NCBI GenBank assembly: GCA_021234155.1
Contig: JAJEKV010000096.1
Coordinates: 2,169,678 to 2,233,677 of the forward strand
Reading direction: 5' to 3'
Length of the DNA: 64,000 nt
Origin: Isoetes taiwanensis
Taxonomy: Eukaryota > Streptophyta > Lycopodiopsida > Isoetales > Isoetaceae
This document shows, in pieces, positions 34,093-43,440 of this stretch. Made by a program: the position numbers and the translations under genes. Position 1 is the first letter of the stretch, and every line of letters starts with the position of its first letter. The notes beneath the pieces are model-generated. The model saw nothing but the letters and a program-made list of their open reading frames with translations. It was not told where the DNA came from and did no database searches.

Positions 34093-36526
34093 ATGTGGAT
34101 GCTTTTGTTTATTTTGTTGAGTGAAAAATATATGAAGTGTGAAGGACTCACATGCAAGTGTTTACCCTCACAACAATGTTGGCCAAACCAACAGACATGG
34201 CAAGCCTTCAATGATTCAGTGGAGGGCCAGTTGTTGCAAGCAAGACCTACAGCTTCTGTTTGTCACTACCCTTTTTACAACTACCAGTCATGTGAAACTG
34301 CAACCACTAATGCCAGGAATCCTTTCTGGCGAGCAGATCAGCCTGGATCAATGCAATACCAAAACTGGGAGGAATCTATATGTTCAAGCAATGGTTGCTC
34401 TCAAGGAGCAGTACCAGTCTTTGTAGTAAATGTAAAAAGTATTGACCATGTCCAAAAGTCCATTAGATTTGCAGCAGAGCATAATTTGAAGGTAGTGATA
34501 AAGAGCACAGGGCATGATTTTGTAGGGAGGAGCACAGGGGCGGGAGCGCTAGGTATATGGATGCATAATTTTAACGGGGTAGAGTTCAATGAGTCATTTG
34601 TGGGGAAAGGGGGGTGTGGAAACCAAGCTAGGGCTGTGATTGTAAAAGGAGGGGCACAATGGGGGGAGGTTTACGATGCAGCTGCAGAACAGAAAGTGGA
34701 CGTAGTGGGAGGAATGGCTAGATCAGTGGGAGCTGCTGGCGGGTACGTAGCCGGCGGAGGCCATGGCCCACTCTCTAGACTTTACGGCCTTGCCGCTGAT
34801 AATGTTCTAGAAATCGAGGCTGTACTTCCAAATGGAGATATCGTCACCGCCAATCGCTGCCAACATCAGGACCTCTTCTGGGCATTGAGAGGCGGTGGTG
34901 GTGGTACATTTGCCGTAGTTACTTCTGTAACCTACAAGACATTTCCACCTCTTTCACTTATCTTGCATGCTTTCTATACTTTTCAGACTAGTGATTCAAG
35001 TAGCATGCAAGATCTGTTTACTGAATTTTGTCGAATTCAGCCAGATCTTGCTGATGATGGTTGGGCAGGTTATTTTTTACTCGATCCATGGTTAGAACAT
35101 AACGCGTTAGCCCCTCCATGGCTAACGCGAAATAACTCACTAACTTCTAACCCGAAACTAACGGGGTTAGTTTCGCCCAAATTTTACAGGTTGTCATTTT
35201 CGAAAAAAAAAAAAACCCCTGTGCTTGTTTTTCCCTCCCGAATCCAATGGTGCGGTTGTTTTGGCGGCCAGAGGGGCGGATGCAGCCGAAAAGTCTCTGA
35301 ATGCAATCGAACTCTCTGTTGGATCATTTTACTTCTGCTTATCTGCTATTCTTGCAGTATTAGAGACTTGACTTGAAGTAGGCATCTATGTCGTAAGTAT
35401 TTTAATTTGAGGCTTTCAAGCAATAATTGGTAGCTGATTTTATGTACTATATATATGTGTATTGCAGGTTTCAAGATGGCATGTGAAGATTTTTATATTT
35501 TGTTCAGTTTTATATTGTCAATTATGTTTTACTTTAGGAATGAACTCATAGTATGGTTTTTGTTCTAAATTGCAACTGTGACAGGTTTATGTTAACAATG
35601 CAACTTGTGATTGGCATAAGATAGAGTATGATTTTAGTTCTTTTTATTGCAAATTCGTAATCTACGTGTCGAAATTAGTCCAGGTGATATATTAAATTTC
35701 CAAAATCTGAATTTTTTTTTTGTGGCGAAACTAACGGCGTTAGTATGTTTGAGAATAGCTAGTTAGACGTTATTATACGTTAGGCGTTAGCTAACTCCTA
35801 ACTCCTAACTTCTAACCATGACTCGATCCACAACAGTTACGCATCTCGTATCTTCTTCCCAATAAATCAGCCCCTGGAAACACATGGACTGCCTTTGTGG
35901 CATATGCAAATGCTCATCCTAGAATCTCTATTAGTTCTGGCTCCTTAACACAATATCCTAGTTTTGCAACATGGCACCAAGGTGCTTTGTGTTCATTGTA
36001 TCCTCGTATATGCTTTGCACCAACTGGACAGAGCCAGTTTATAGCATCTAGATTGATCCCCGCTACATTAATTCAAGACTGGCCTGTAGAAACTGCTCAA
36101 ATATTTATGAACATGTTAGATCAAGGATCATCTACCATATTGGGTCACCTGGTTGCTGGGGGTATGGTTTCCACTCCCCACAACAACTCTGTGAATCCGG
36201 CATGGCGTCAAGCCCTTTGGCACATTGTTATTGGAAGAGTATACTCAGATTCATGGTCTGCTATACAAAAACAGAGGGTTGCAAGAGAAGTCACCCAAAT
36301 CAATGAATTGCTTAGAACTTTTTCATCTGATTCGGGTGCTTATATGAATGAGGCCGATGCCAATGAACCCAATTGGCAAGCATCATTTTTTGGGGAGAAT
36401 TACAATCTTTTAAGAGAGATAAAACATCAAATAGATCCAGATTATCTTTTGGTTTGTAAAGAGTGTGTTGGCAGTGAACTATGGGATGGCAACCTCAACT
36501 GCCCCTCTCATATGTCATACATGTAG
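34093..36526 (+). pseudogene. FAD-linked oxidase (VAO/BBE-like), split by a transposon
   Basis: The two halves join in frame when the insert at 35087-35820 and one target copy are removed, giving 563 codons without an intron. An in-frame TAG at 34081 fixes the 5' limit. The short hydrophobic start (MWMLLFILLS) suggests a secreted protein. Then comes a Cys-rich N-terminus. The FAD domain (about residues 105-285) has KSTGHDFVGRSTGAG with His141 as the expected covalent flavin ligand, GGYVAGGGHGPLSRLYGLAADNV (215-237), and DLFWALRGGGGGTF. The substrate domain follows. A BBE C-terminus contains YMNEADANEPNWQASFFGENY and DPDYLL. The Cys that gives a second flavin bond in berberine bridge enzyme is Ala here, so a single His link is predicted. 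The layout and N-terminus look closer to fungal-type oxidases than to angiosperm BBE-like proteins. The substrate is unknown. As it stands the frame runs into the insert and stops at 35376. Confidence 0.92.
35087..35820. mobile_element. hAT-like non-autonomous transposon, 734 bp
   Basis: The termini CATGGTTAGAA / TTCTAACCATG are an 11-bp perfect inverted repeat. They are flanked by the exact 8-bp duplication ACTCGATC (35079-35086 and 35821-35828), as made by hAT transposases. Both ends carry many GTTAG/CTAAC words, like hAT subterminal binding sites. There is no transposase frame inside. It is inserted in the coding exon of the oxidase, inside the codon after Asp331. Confidence 0.9.
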
Positions 36527-36630
36527 ATCTATATTTCTTCGCACAATCTTTATTTCTATAAGAAATTTTTACATTATAGTTAATAGTTACTTATGAACAA
36601 AGAAATGGTCCTCTACCAGAAACTAAAGCA
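36527..36630. other. 3' flank of the oxidase gene
   Basis: The flank is short and AT-rich. No canonical AATAAA was seen after the TAG; TTTATTTCTATAAG is the nearest A/T-rich candidate. Confidence 0.3.
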
Positions 36631-36810
36631 ATCCCATCGATCCGAGACATCGGATCGCCATTCTAGAATGGGACGAGCATGCATGTTTTGCATGCATGCG
36701 GGCGGCGCATGCCCATTCTGGTTGGGAGTTCGCTATTTTAGGCGCGTTTCTGCATCGACTCCTCATCGGCGCTTCCTCTTCTCTCTCAGCAGTACCTCTT
36801 TCTCTTTGAA
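36631..36810 (+). repeat. 180-bp direct repeat, copy 1
   Basis: Nearly identical to 36993-37172 (a few substitutions). It contains palindromic words TTCTAGAA and GCATGCATG...CATGCATGC and a GGGCGGCGCATGCCC core. It could be half of a small LTR-type or composite element. Confidence 0.9.
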
Positions 36811-36992
36811 TTGTTTCCAGGCAGGGGAGGGGCTTCTCCCTCATTGGTTTGGCCAATTTGGCGTTTCTTTCATCTTTGTCCTTTTCGGCCTTTAGCCTTC
36901 GGCCCCGCGGACCTTCGCCCTCGATCCTAGTTTGTAAGGAAGTCCTTTGGTATTCGGGCAGTTTGTTGGTTTCATGTGAGTCCCATTCTAGA

Positions 36993-37172
36993 ATCCCATT
37001 GATCCAAGACATCGGATCGCCATTCTAGAATGGGACGAGCATGCATGTTTTGCATGCATGCGGGCGGCGCATGCCCATTCTGGTTGGGAGTTCGCTATTT
37101 TAGGCGCGTTTCTGCATCGACTCCTCATCGGCGCTTCCTCTTCTCTCTTAGCAGTACCTCTTTCTCTTTGAA
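36993..37172 (+). repeat. 180-bp direct repeat, copy 2
   Basis: The start offset from copy 1 is 362 bp. It is preceded by a 40-bp segment (36955-36994) which itself recurs at 37606-37645, so 36955-37645 has its own flanking direct repeats. Confidence 0.9.
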
Positions 37173-37385
37173 CCCGCCCTCCCCTTCTTTGTTTATTATA
37201 TTTGTTTGCGGGTGGGCACGCTGCAGAATCAGCCCCCTCCACTTTGGGAGGTTTGTTTTTGTCTTGTTGTTTTTGTTGGTGATGTGCAGGTACAGGTTCG
37301 CGAGCGGCATCTGTTTCATTCGTGGATTGGGAGCGTTTTTTATGCCTTACGTTTGTCCAAGCCCCTTGCCGAAGGCTTATCACTA

Positions 37386-37520
37386 GGGTTTTTCCTCGAA
37401 AACCCGAAAGGGCGGGGTTTTTTAATCCCGGTGATAAGCTTTCGGCATGTACACCAGCCAAATATCTATTAGCATTGTATTTTTTGGGGTCCAAAGGATA
37501 TAATTGGATTTTCCCTTTAT
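37386..37520 (+). mobile_element. LINE 3' tail with stem-loop
   Basis: GGGTTTT-TCCTCG-AAAACCC (37386-37405) forms a 7-bp stem. It is followed by GGCGGGGTTTTTTAATCCCGG and then GGGGTCC..AATTGGATTTT. The same order, with a base-pair-preserving change in the stem, is at 56235-56300. It is therefore a LINE 3'-end fragment. Confidence 0.6.
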
Positions 37521-37605
37521 TTTTCGTGGGTAGTTCGCATGTGTGCGGCTACCCACTATCCACCATTGTAGAAAATCTGCTGAGATGAATGAGAAGCCTA
37601 TCTAT

Positions 37606-37645
37606 CGGGCGGTTTGTTGGTTTCATGCGAGTCCCATTCTAGAAT
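37606..37645 (+). repeat. 40-bp direct repeat of 36955-36994
   Basis: Both copies read CGGGC.GTTTGTTGGTTTCATG then GAGTCCCATTCTAGAAT, with two mismatches. They bracket the second 180-bp copy and the LINE tail. Confidence 0.85.
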
Positions 37646-38764
37646 TTGCCTCTAAAATGCCGTAGTTTCTAAGTGGGCTCTACTTTCTAAGAAGGAATGT
37701 AGGGTAAGAGTTGCTGCCTTAGTTAAAAATGTCGATGGCTATTTTTAATCAATGTTGGCAAATAGATAGAATGGTGCATTGTTGTGCATAGAAATTAGAG
37801 AGTTTTCATAGCCGAGGAAGTCAATGCAACACTGGGAATTTTTCTAGTCTTCACTTTAGTGAGTGATTCAATAAAGGAATAGCAAATGAAACAATGCATA
37901 AGAACCTCCAAAAAAGCTAGACAAGCATACCATAAAATGATATAAAGAGGGGGGATGGGGGTGGGGAGGGGGTTCAACAATGATATATGTATAATGAAAC
38001 AAACATGAGAAGTCGTATATATGCTGCTCGTCCTTTCTCGAGAATGACGATCCAGTGGTGTAGACCAATACTAGTTTCGTGAGAAGGATCTGCTATATGC
38101 ACACATCAAACTGGCCAAACATAAGAGAACTCATAACTCATGACTCTATAACTATCCAGTTGAATATAATGTGCATGAGATGAAGGAGAATGCCATCGAT
38201 TGCATTGCTGTGAAATGGCATCACGAAGAGGGAATGCAGAGAACAATACAAATTGATATCGATGTGAGGGTTATCAATAAATATCATGGTCCATATGGCT
38301 AGGTTCGACATAATCGCAATAGGGTCAAATAGAAACACGATAGTGGAGATTGAAAAGGGAACTATTGAATAACAAACGTAGATAATCCAATGTCACTGCT
38401 CCCTCATTCCAGGGAAAAAATGGCCACCATAAGAGAAATATGCTGGAAGAGTAGATGAAATAAACTAAAGTCAAAGTTGATGGAGCAAATAAAAGAAGAA
38501 TGATGATGGAGGCCCCCGAACTCCAAGAAAGCTCAAGAAACCCATGAAATAAGTTCTTGTCAAGCAATATTTAAGCAAATGGTGATAACTAGAAAAATGC
38601 AATTATAAATGTGAACTCGTATGCTTTTGTGAATACCAAATTGATTAGGGAGGATAACACCTATTAGAAAACAAAAATGAAAAGACATAGCTGGATATAA
38701 AACCCAAATGAATTAAGTCCGTGGGACCATCACATATCATTCTAAAGAAGCAGAAACATGTGAA
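37646..38764. other. Unassigned AT-rich region
   Basis: Only short open frames without recognisable domains are present; no element boundary was found. Confidence 0.3.
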
Positions 38765-38894
38765 AAGAATTGATTGAATCGAATCGAAGGGTTTTTATCG
38801 TTCATGGTGACCAATCGGCCTATGGGACCCAGCAGATGCATTACTATCCAGATCTAAAAAACCCCACCCCCAAAGGATTTTTGAGGGAAAAACT
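38765..38894 (-). mobile_element. LINE 3' tail, minus strand
   Basis: Read on the minus strand: a GTTTTTCCCTCAAAAATC stem-loop (weakened), a GGGGTGGGGTTTTTTAG run, GGGTCCCATAGGCCGATTGG, then AAAAACCC and ATTCG-type repeats. The order is the same as at 56235-56372. Confidence 0.7.
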
Positions 38895-40134
38895 GTGGCA
38901 GGATTAAAAGTGCTGATAAATTGTACAAATATACATTATGAAATATGTACATATTAAGTGAGTGTCCAAGGACATAGCTAAGCCTACATATCCATGACCA
39001 CCTGAAGGTACATGATCCCAAAGAATTGCACGTGGTTGTGCTCAATGTCACATGTAGCAGCTGGTCGAGCTTGTTCATCTCAGCATAGCGTGTCACAATT
39101 TGATGTACGTTGGACAGCTCTGAAGAGTTTGACGTTCATCTTCAACGGCTCCCACTTGACAGCACTGACAAAGCCTGTCTTGGCGTGGCTTGCCAATCTA
39201 TCTGCCCATGTTAATTCGGAGAAGGTGTGCACCTGTGTGAATTGAGGCAATGAATCTGTGCTTTTTCATGGCAAATATGTATCCAATAGCATTATAGGCT
39301 TCGTTTCAGCGTGGAATTTCTTTGATGTTGGTAATGCGTTGTTTTAACCTAGTCAAAGGACCATTTTGAGCATAGCGATTCTCTCAAGAATGTTGCTCAG
39401 CCAATGCTTAGTTAAAATGATCTAATGCCTCTTCATTGTCTTAGCCACATTCCTAGGCTTAATTAGCGTAGTTACATTGCGATTAACATCAAGTGAGAAA
39501 TTACTATAAAAAGGAAGTAGCTACATTGGGATTAATATCAAGTAAGAAATTACTACAAAACGGAAAAATACTTACATTGCTTATCTTTAATGAAATATAT
39601 TCTCCAAGATAATGAATTTTTCAGTTTCTGTTTTTGAATGCCACAATGTTGACACTTGGGTAAAAGCATGAAAGGGTGTACGTACATCGTACTGAATTGA
39701 AGGATGAATTCGTGGATTTTTGGGGTACATTTAGGTGTACAACGAGATACTCCAATTTGTCTTTTGGTGGCAGATCCATAATGATTGCAATAACATCCCT
39801 TGACAATCCTCCTCGCGGAATTCTTGGCACACCGAATCGAACTCAGTTTGAATGGATCCATCCATCCCTTTCTAAAATGCCCTCGCTTTCAAAATGACCA
39901 CCAAACAAGAATTCCACAAGAAACATACCAATTCAATCTACAAAGAATTTCAATCAATTTTATTTTTGCAAATGAAGGGCGAGAACTCCACTAGAAGTGG
40001 TGGTTCTAAATGCAGGTATTATGATATTGGACTGTGTTATGCCACAAAACAAATAAAGCAACGTATTAACAGATCGGTAGATTGCATTCTCAGCTATTTG
40101 CAAGCGCTTCGTTAATATCAAAGAGTAGTTTTTT
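38895..40134. other. Unassigned region
   Basis: Short near-repeats AAGTGAGAAATTACTA (39490) and AAGTAAGAAATTACTA (39540) mark a ~50-bp duplication. The open frames around 39553-39897 on both strands are not recognised. Confidence 0.3.
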
Positions 40135-40455
40135 GTGCTCGTTTGTTACAAGAAGACAAGCTTTTTTTCTGTTTTCGAACTTGTGATTGGAAATCCTTCT
40201 GAAGTTATTGTTATAAAATCAATGATCAAAAACTTGAAAGATGGGCTTCAAGACATGAAGTCTGTTAATAGCAAAGACAAGTTGGCTGCAAAACTTTTGT
40301 TGTTATCAATGATTGTTGGGAAAAGAGGAGATATAAATAATGCTATTTCTTCAAAATTGCTAAATATACAACCAAGAAATTTATCCAAAGATGCAGCACG
40401 AAGGAAGATAATATCAATCTGCAATGGGACAAGTCCCCTTATCTCAAGGGTGTAG
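40135..40455 (+). CDS. Hypothetical protein fragment
   Basis: This 106-residue frame has a helix-rich composition (IKSMIKNLKDGLQDMKSV, KDKLAAKLLLLSMIVGK). I do not recognise the family. Its 3' end runs into the dispersed repeat at 40412, so the stop is probably not original. A transposon-encoded or decayed host exon is equally possible. Confidence 0.3.
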   Translation: MLVCYKKTSFFSVFELVIGNPSEVIVIKSMIKNLKDGLQDMKSVNSKDKLAAKLLLLSMIVGKRGDINNAISSKLLNIQPRNLSKDAARRKIISICNGTSPLISRV

Positions 40456-40665
40456 TCCCACCACTCACCAAAGGGCTCTTATGCACAGGCCGCATTAATT
40501 AGAAATTAATGAGCTATCTAGATACATCAACTACTGAGGCTTTCAGGGGTCTCTAACCCCCCTTCCCAATACACAGGAGAGCATAGAATGGAACATCATC
40601 ATCCATAGAACTGAAACATAGAATAACATCTAATCTTTCTACCTAAACATACATGGTTAGGTTCC
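40412..40665 (+). repeat. Dispersed repeat, copy A
   Basis: Homologous to 53510-53767. The 193-bp core (40473-40665 against 53575-53767) keeps the same length, from GGGCTCTTATGCACAG to ACATACATGGTTAGGTTCC. The 5' part is more diverged. The family is unknown. Confidence 0.85.
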
Positions 40666-41417
40666 TTTGTTAGGGCTGATGATCTTAGGATCTACAAGGC
40701 TGCTAAGACTGATCTAACATACTATCCTAGCTCATTGCCAGACTAAGAGTCGGCTTTGCACAACAGAATCGCCGGTTACCTGATCCTTGGCTTGCTCCAG
40801 CTCCCCAAATCGCGTCCATGCCTTCGTTCTTGCTAAAGACAGCTGCTCTTGAAGGAACTATTGTGCAAAGGCGGCTCGACGGTGCCTGGCAATGCGGAAT
40901 AATAGATTGCCTTGGCCGGAATGGCTCAGGGAAGCCAAAATAAGAAAATGGAAACTTTTAGGGTTTCCCCTTTTGTTCCTTATACATGAACTTTTAGGGT
41001 TAGGTTAGAAGGGACCAAATGGGGTATTGCCACTTGGTAAGGGGGTTTAATTGCATATGTTTAATATACATGTGCATATACGAGGTTGTCCCCTAGGCGC
41101 AACTCTTCTGGCTCTCAAGTACTTGTCGTGGGTGACATGTACGTGGACGGGTAGTATAATATAATGACCGGATCGTATGTTATCTTTGGAACGCCACCAT
41201 CTCCCCACCTTGAATTGATGCTATCCCAAAGATCACGCCGCCTCCCCACCTTTGAAACCTCCAGATGAACCCCGCAACACATTCCATGCATGCAATTTTA
41301 TAACACAATTACCCCAAAAAATTTTATAATTACATCAGTTTAAATTTTATAATTACATCAGTTGTTCCATAACATACTATAGTAAGGTGATCTCTCAACC
41401 CTTACATTATCAATCAT
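40666..41417. other. Unassigned region
   Basis: It holds a 22-bp duplication (AAATTTTATAATTACATCAG at about 41316 and 41342). Otherwise no gene or element was identified. Confidence 0.3.
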
Positions 41418-41874
41418 GGGAAAAACTCTGAAATACCCTTATGTTTTGCTAAAATTAACAAAACGCCCCTAGTTTTGGGGGTATTTTAATGGAAATGATC
41501 ATAACGTTTTTATGATGATCCAAATGAGAATAACCCTTTCAGAATTATTGTAAAGGAGGATGAGGTCTTTCCATCAAAGGTAATATCATATAAATCGGAG
41601 TCTTAAATCACAAGTTATGATATTTTTAATACACAAGAAATTTGTAGAAATTTCAGAGGGATTTACGAGACCATAACTTGAGATTTCGGAATCCGATTCA
41701 GGAGATGTTAACTTTCATGGAAAGATCTCAACCTCTTCTACAATATATCTGAAAGACTCATTCTCATTTGGATCATCACAAAAAATGTTATGATCATTTC
41801 CATAAAAATACTCCCAAAACTAGGGGCGTTTTGTTAATTTTAGCAAAACATAAGTGTATTTCAGAGTTTTTCCC
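41418..41874. mobile_element. Fold-back MITE, copy 1 (457 bp)
   Basis: It begins GGGAAAAACTCTGAAATACC and ends with the inverted GTATTTCAGAGTTTTTCCC. The arms remain complementary for well over 100 bp (TTTTGCTAAAATTAACAAAA, CTAGTTTTGGGGGTATT, GGAAATGATCATAAC). Nearly the whole element can fold back. It has no coding capacity. Confidence 0.88.
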
Positions 41875-42083
41875 TATCATTTAATATTCACAAAATTTTA
41901 TGGTTTGCACACTTATCATTAACACAGTCTCAAATTCTATAATTTAAGGTCCATTTGGTCTCCTTGCAACACATTATGACAAAAAAAAATATGTGTTATG
42001 AAGTCGCAGCATGCACCCTCCCGCCCTTTAGAACATTCTATTGGCCCCGCGGGCAAAGACTACGCTAATAACATTTATTTATT

Positions 42084-42461
42084 AGAAAATTCTCGAAATA
42101 CCCCTTATGTTTTGCTAAAGTTAACAAAACGCCCTAGTTTTGGGGGTATTTTTATGGAAATGATCATAACTTTTTTTGTGATGATCCAAATGAGAATGAG
42201 TCTTCCAGATATATTGTAGAAGAGTTTGAGAACTTTCCATGAAAGTTAACATCTCCTGAATCAGATTTCGAAATCTCAAGTTATGGTCTCAGAAACCCTC
42301 CCAAATTATGGTCTCATCCTCCTTTACAATAGCTCAAAGGCTCATTCTCATTTGGATCATCACAAAAAAGTTATGATCATTTCCATTAAAATACCCCCAA
42401 AACTAGGGGTGTTTTGTTAATTTTAGCAAAACATAAGGGTATTTTTCAGAAGTTTTTTCTT
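42084..42461. mobile_element. Fold-back MITE, copy 2
   Basis: The arms are the same as copy 1 (TTTTGCTAAAGTTAACAAAA left, TTTTGTTAATTTTAGCAAAA right). It is flanked by TTATTTA-like sequence on both sides, which may be a target duplication, though the exact border is uncertain. Confidence 0.8.
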
Positions 42462-42467
42462 TATTTA

Positions 42468-42550
42468 GGAAAAAAAAAAAACTCAAATTCCCTATTTAGG
42501 GCGCTTTTGTTAATTTTAGCAAAACATGAGGGTATTTCGTAGTTTTTCCT
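42468..42550. mobile_element. Fold-back MITE, partial copy 3
   Basis: Only the right arm is retained (TTTTGTTAATTTTAGCAAAA, GAGGGTATTTCGTAGTTTTT) after an A-rich start. It abuts copy 2 almost directly. Confidence 0.7.
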
Positions 42551-42865
42551 ATTTATTATAATGGATGGTTATTAGGGAACCACCCATTTAATTACAATTA
42601 ATTTAACTACATGGATGCAAGACTAATCTCCCTACAGAGGGAAGAGGATGCTTCTTCCATCGGGCCGTGGAGACAGCCGCCCTATCATGCCTAAGATGAT
42701 CACCATGCCTACACCTTTAGTTGCCTTTGGCGTGAAGGATGGCGCCCTTCCCGTAGTAGGCATTGACTAAAAAATGACCTCTTATCTCTCAGTTCGCCTA
42801 CTTCAGGGGGGACTGAAGTAGACTTTTTAGTCTACCTCACACTCACCTATCGGGTTGGGTGTCCA
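42551..42865. other. Short unassigned stretch
   Basis: Nothing was recognised apart from a 12-bp inverted pair AGTAGACTTTTT / AAAAAGTCTACT-like at 42817-42836, which would be a small hairpin near the end of the gypsy remnant. Confidence 0.3.
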
Positions 42866-43440
42866 CTACTTCGTGACGAGCCTAACCTCCTTGCATTGCT
42901 CCATGAATTGGAGGTATTGCTTCTCCAAATCTGATTGTAGTATCCACGTAGCGTCTTCCACAGTAAGTGTCCCTTTCACTAGGTATTGGAGAATTGAGAT
43001 CTTCTTATCAATCTCAATCTCAATCTCAATCTCAATCTCAATCTCAATCTCAATCTCAATCTCAATCTCAATCTCAATATCAATCTCAATCTCAATCTCA
43101 ATCTCAATCTCAATCTCAATCTCTGGAACTATCTCAGTGAGTAACTCCGGTGTCTCCAACACTTCCTCCGGATTAGGAATGTGCCTCTTTAGGAGACTTA
43201 TGTGGAAAACGCTATGGATCTTCAAGTGTGCTGGCAGGTCCAACTTATAGGATTGGTTACCTACTCTTTCGGTTACCCTGAATGGTCCAGCCCATCTTGG
43301 AGCAAGCTTCTTGCAATTGTCGATGCAACGCTTCACCGATGCTGCTTGGTCGCTATGCTCTTTCTCGCCGCCTTCTGTCGCTAGAAGATATCCTCTACCA
43401 CCGTTGCATGTTGGCTAGCATCCGCTGGGATACTTTTTCT
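42866..43440 (-). pseudogene. Ty3-gypsy (chromovirus) integrase C-terminus and chromodomain remnant
   Basis: The minus-strand frame reads KLAPRWAGPFRVTERVGNQSYKLDLP and IHSVFHISLLKRHIP, the diagnostic gypsy integrase C-terminal (GPF..P) block. After a linker come YLVKGTLTVEDATWI and a Leu/Phe-rich end, matching a chromodomain with the WKG Trp missing. Upstream, 43440-43340 continues in other frames (ANMQRW, RQKAAREKA). The linker holds about nineteen Glu-Ile repeats coded by a microsatellite. The rest of the element is absent. Confidence 0.88.
43008..43122. repeat. (AATCTC)n microsatellite in the gypsy frame
   Basis: About nineteen hexamers run with one interruption (AATATC at about 43076). 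The six-base unit keeps the minus-strand frame open, coding Glu-Ile (one Asp-Ile). The plus-strand Ser-Ile frame is the shadow. Confidence 0.95.

Noticed and set aside
34139-34426. Second frame inside the oxidase gene
   Set aside because: A shadow frame; the oxidase motifs lie in the 34093 frame.
35088-35376. C-terminal extension of the oxidase
   Set aside because: These residues come from the hAT-like insert; the true C-terminus resumes at 35829.
42855-43250. Plus-strand Ser-Ile repeat protein
   Set aside because: It is the antisense of the Glu-Ile repeat in the gypsy frame and has no domain of its own.
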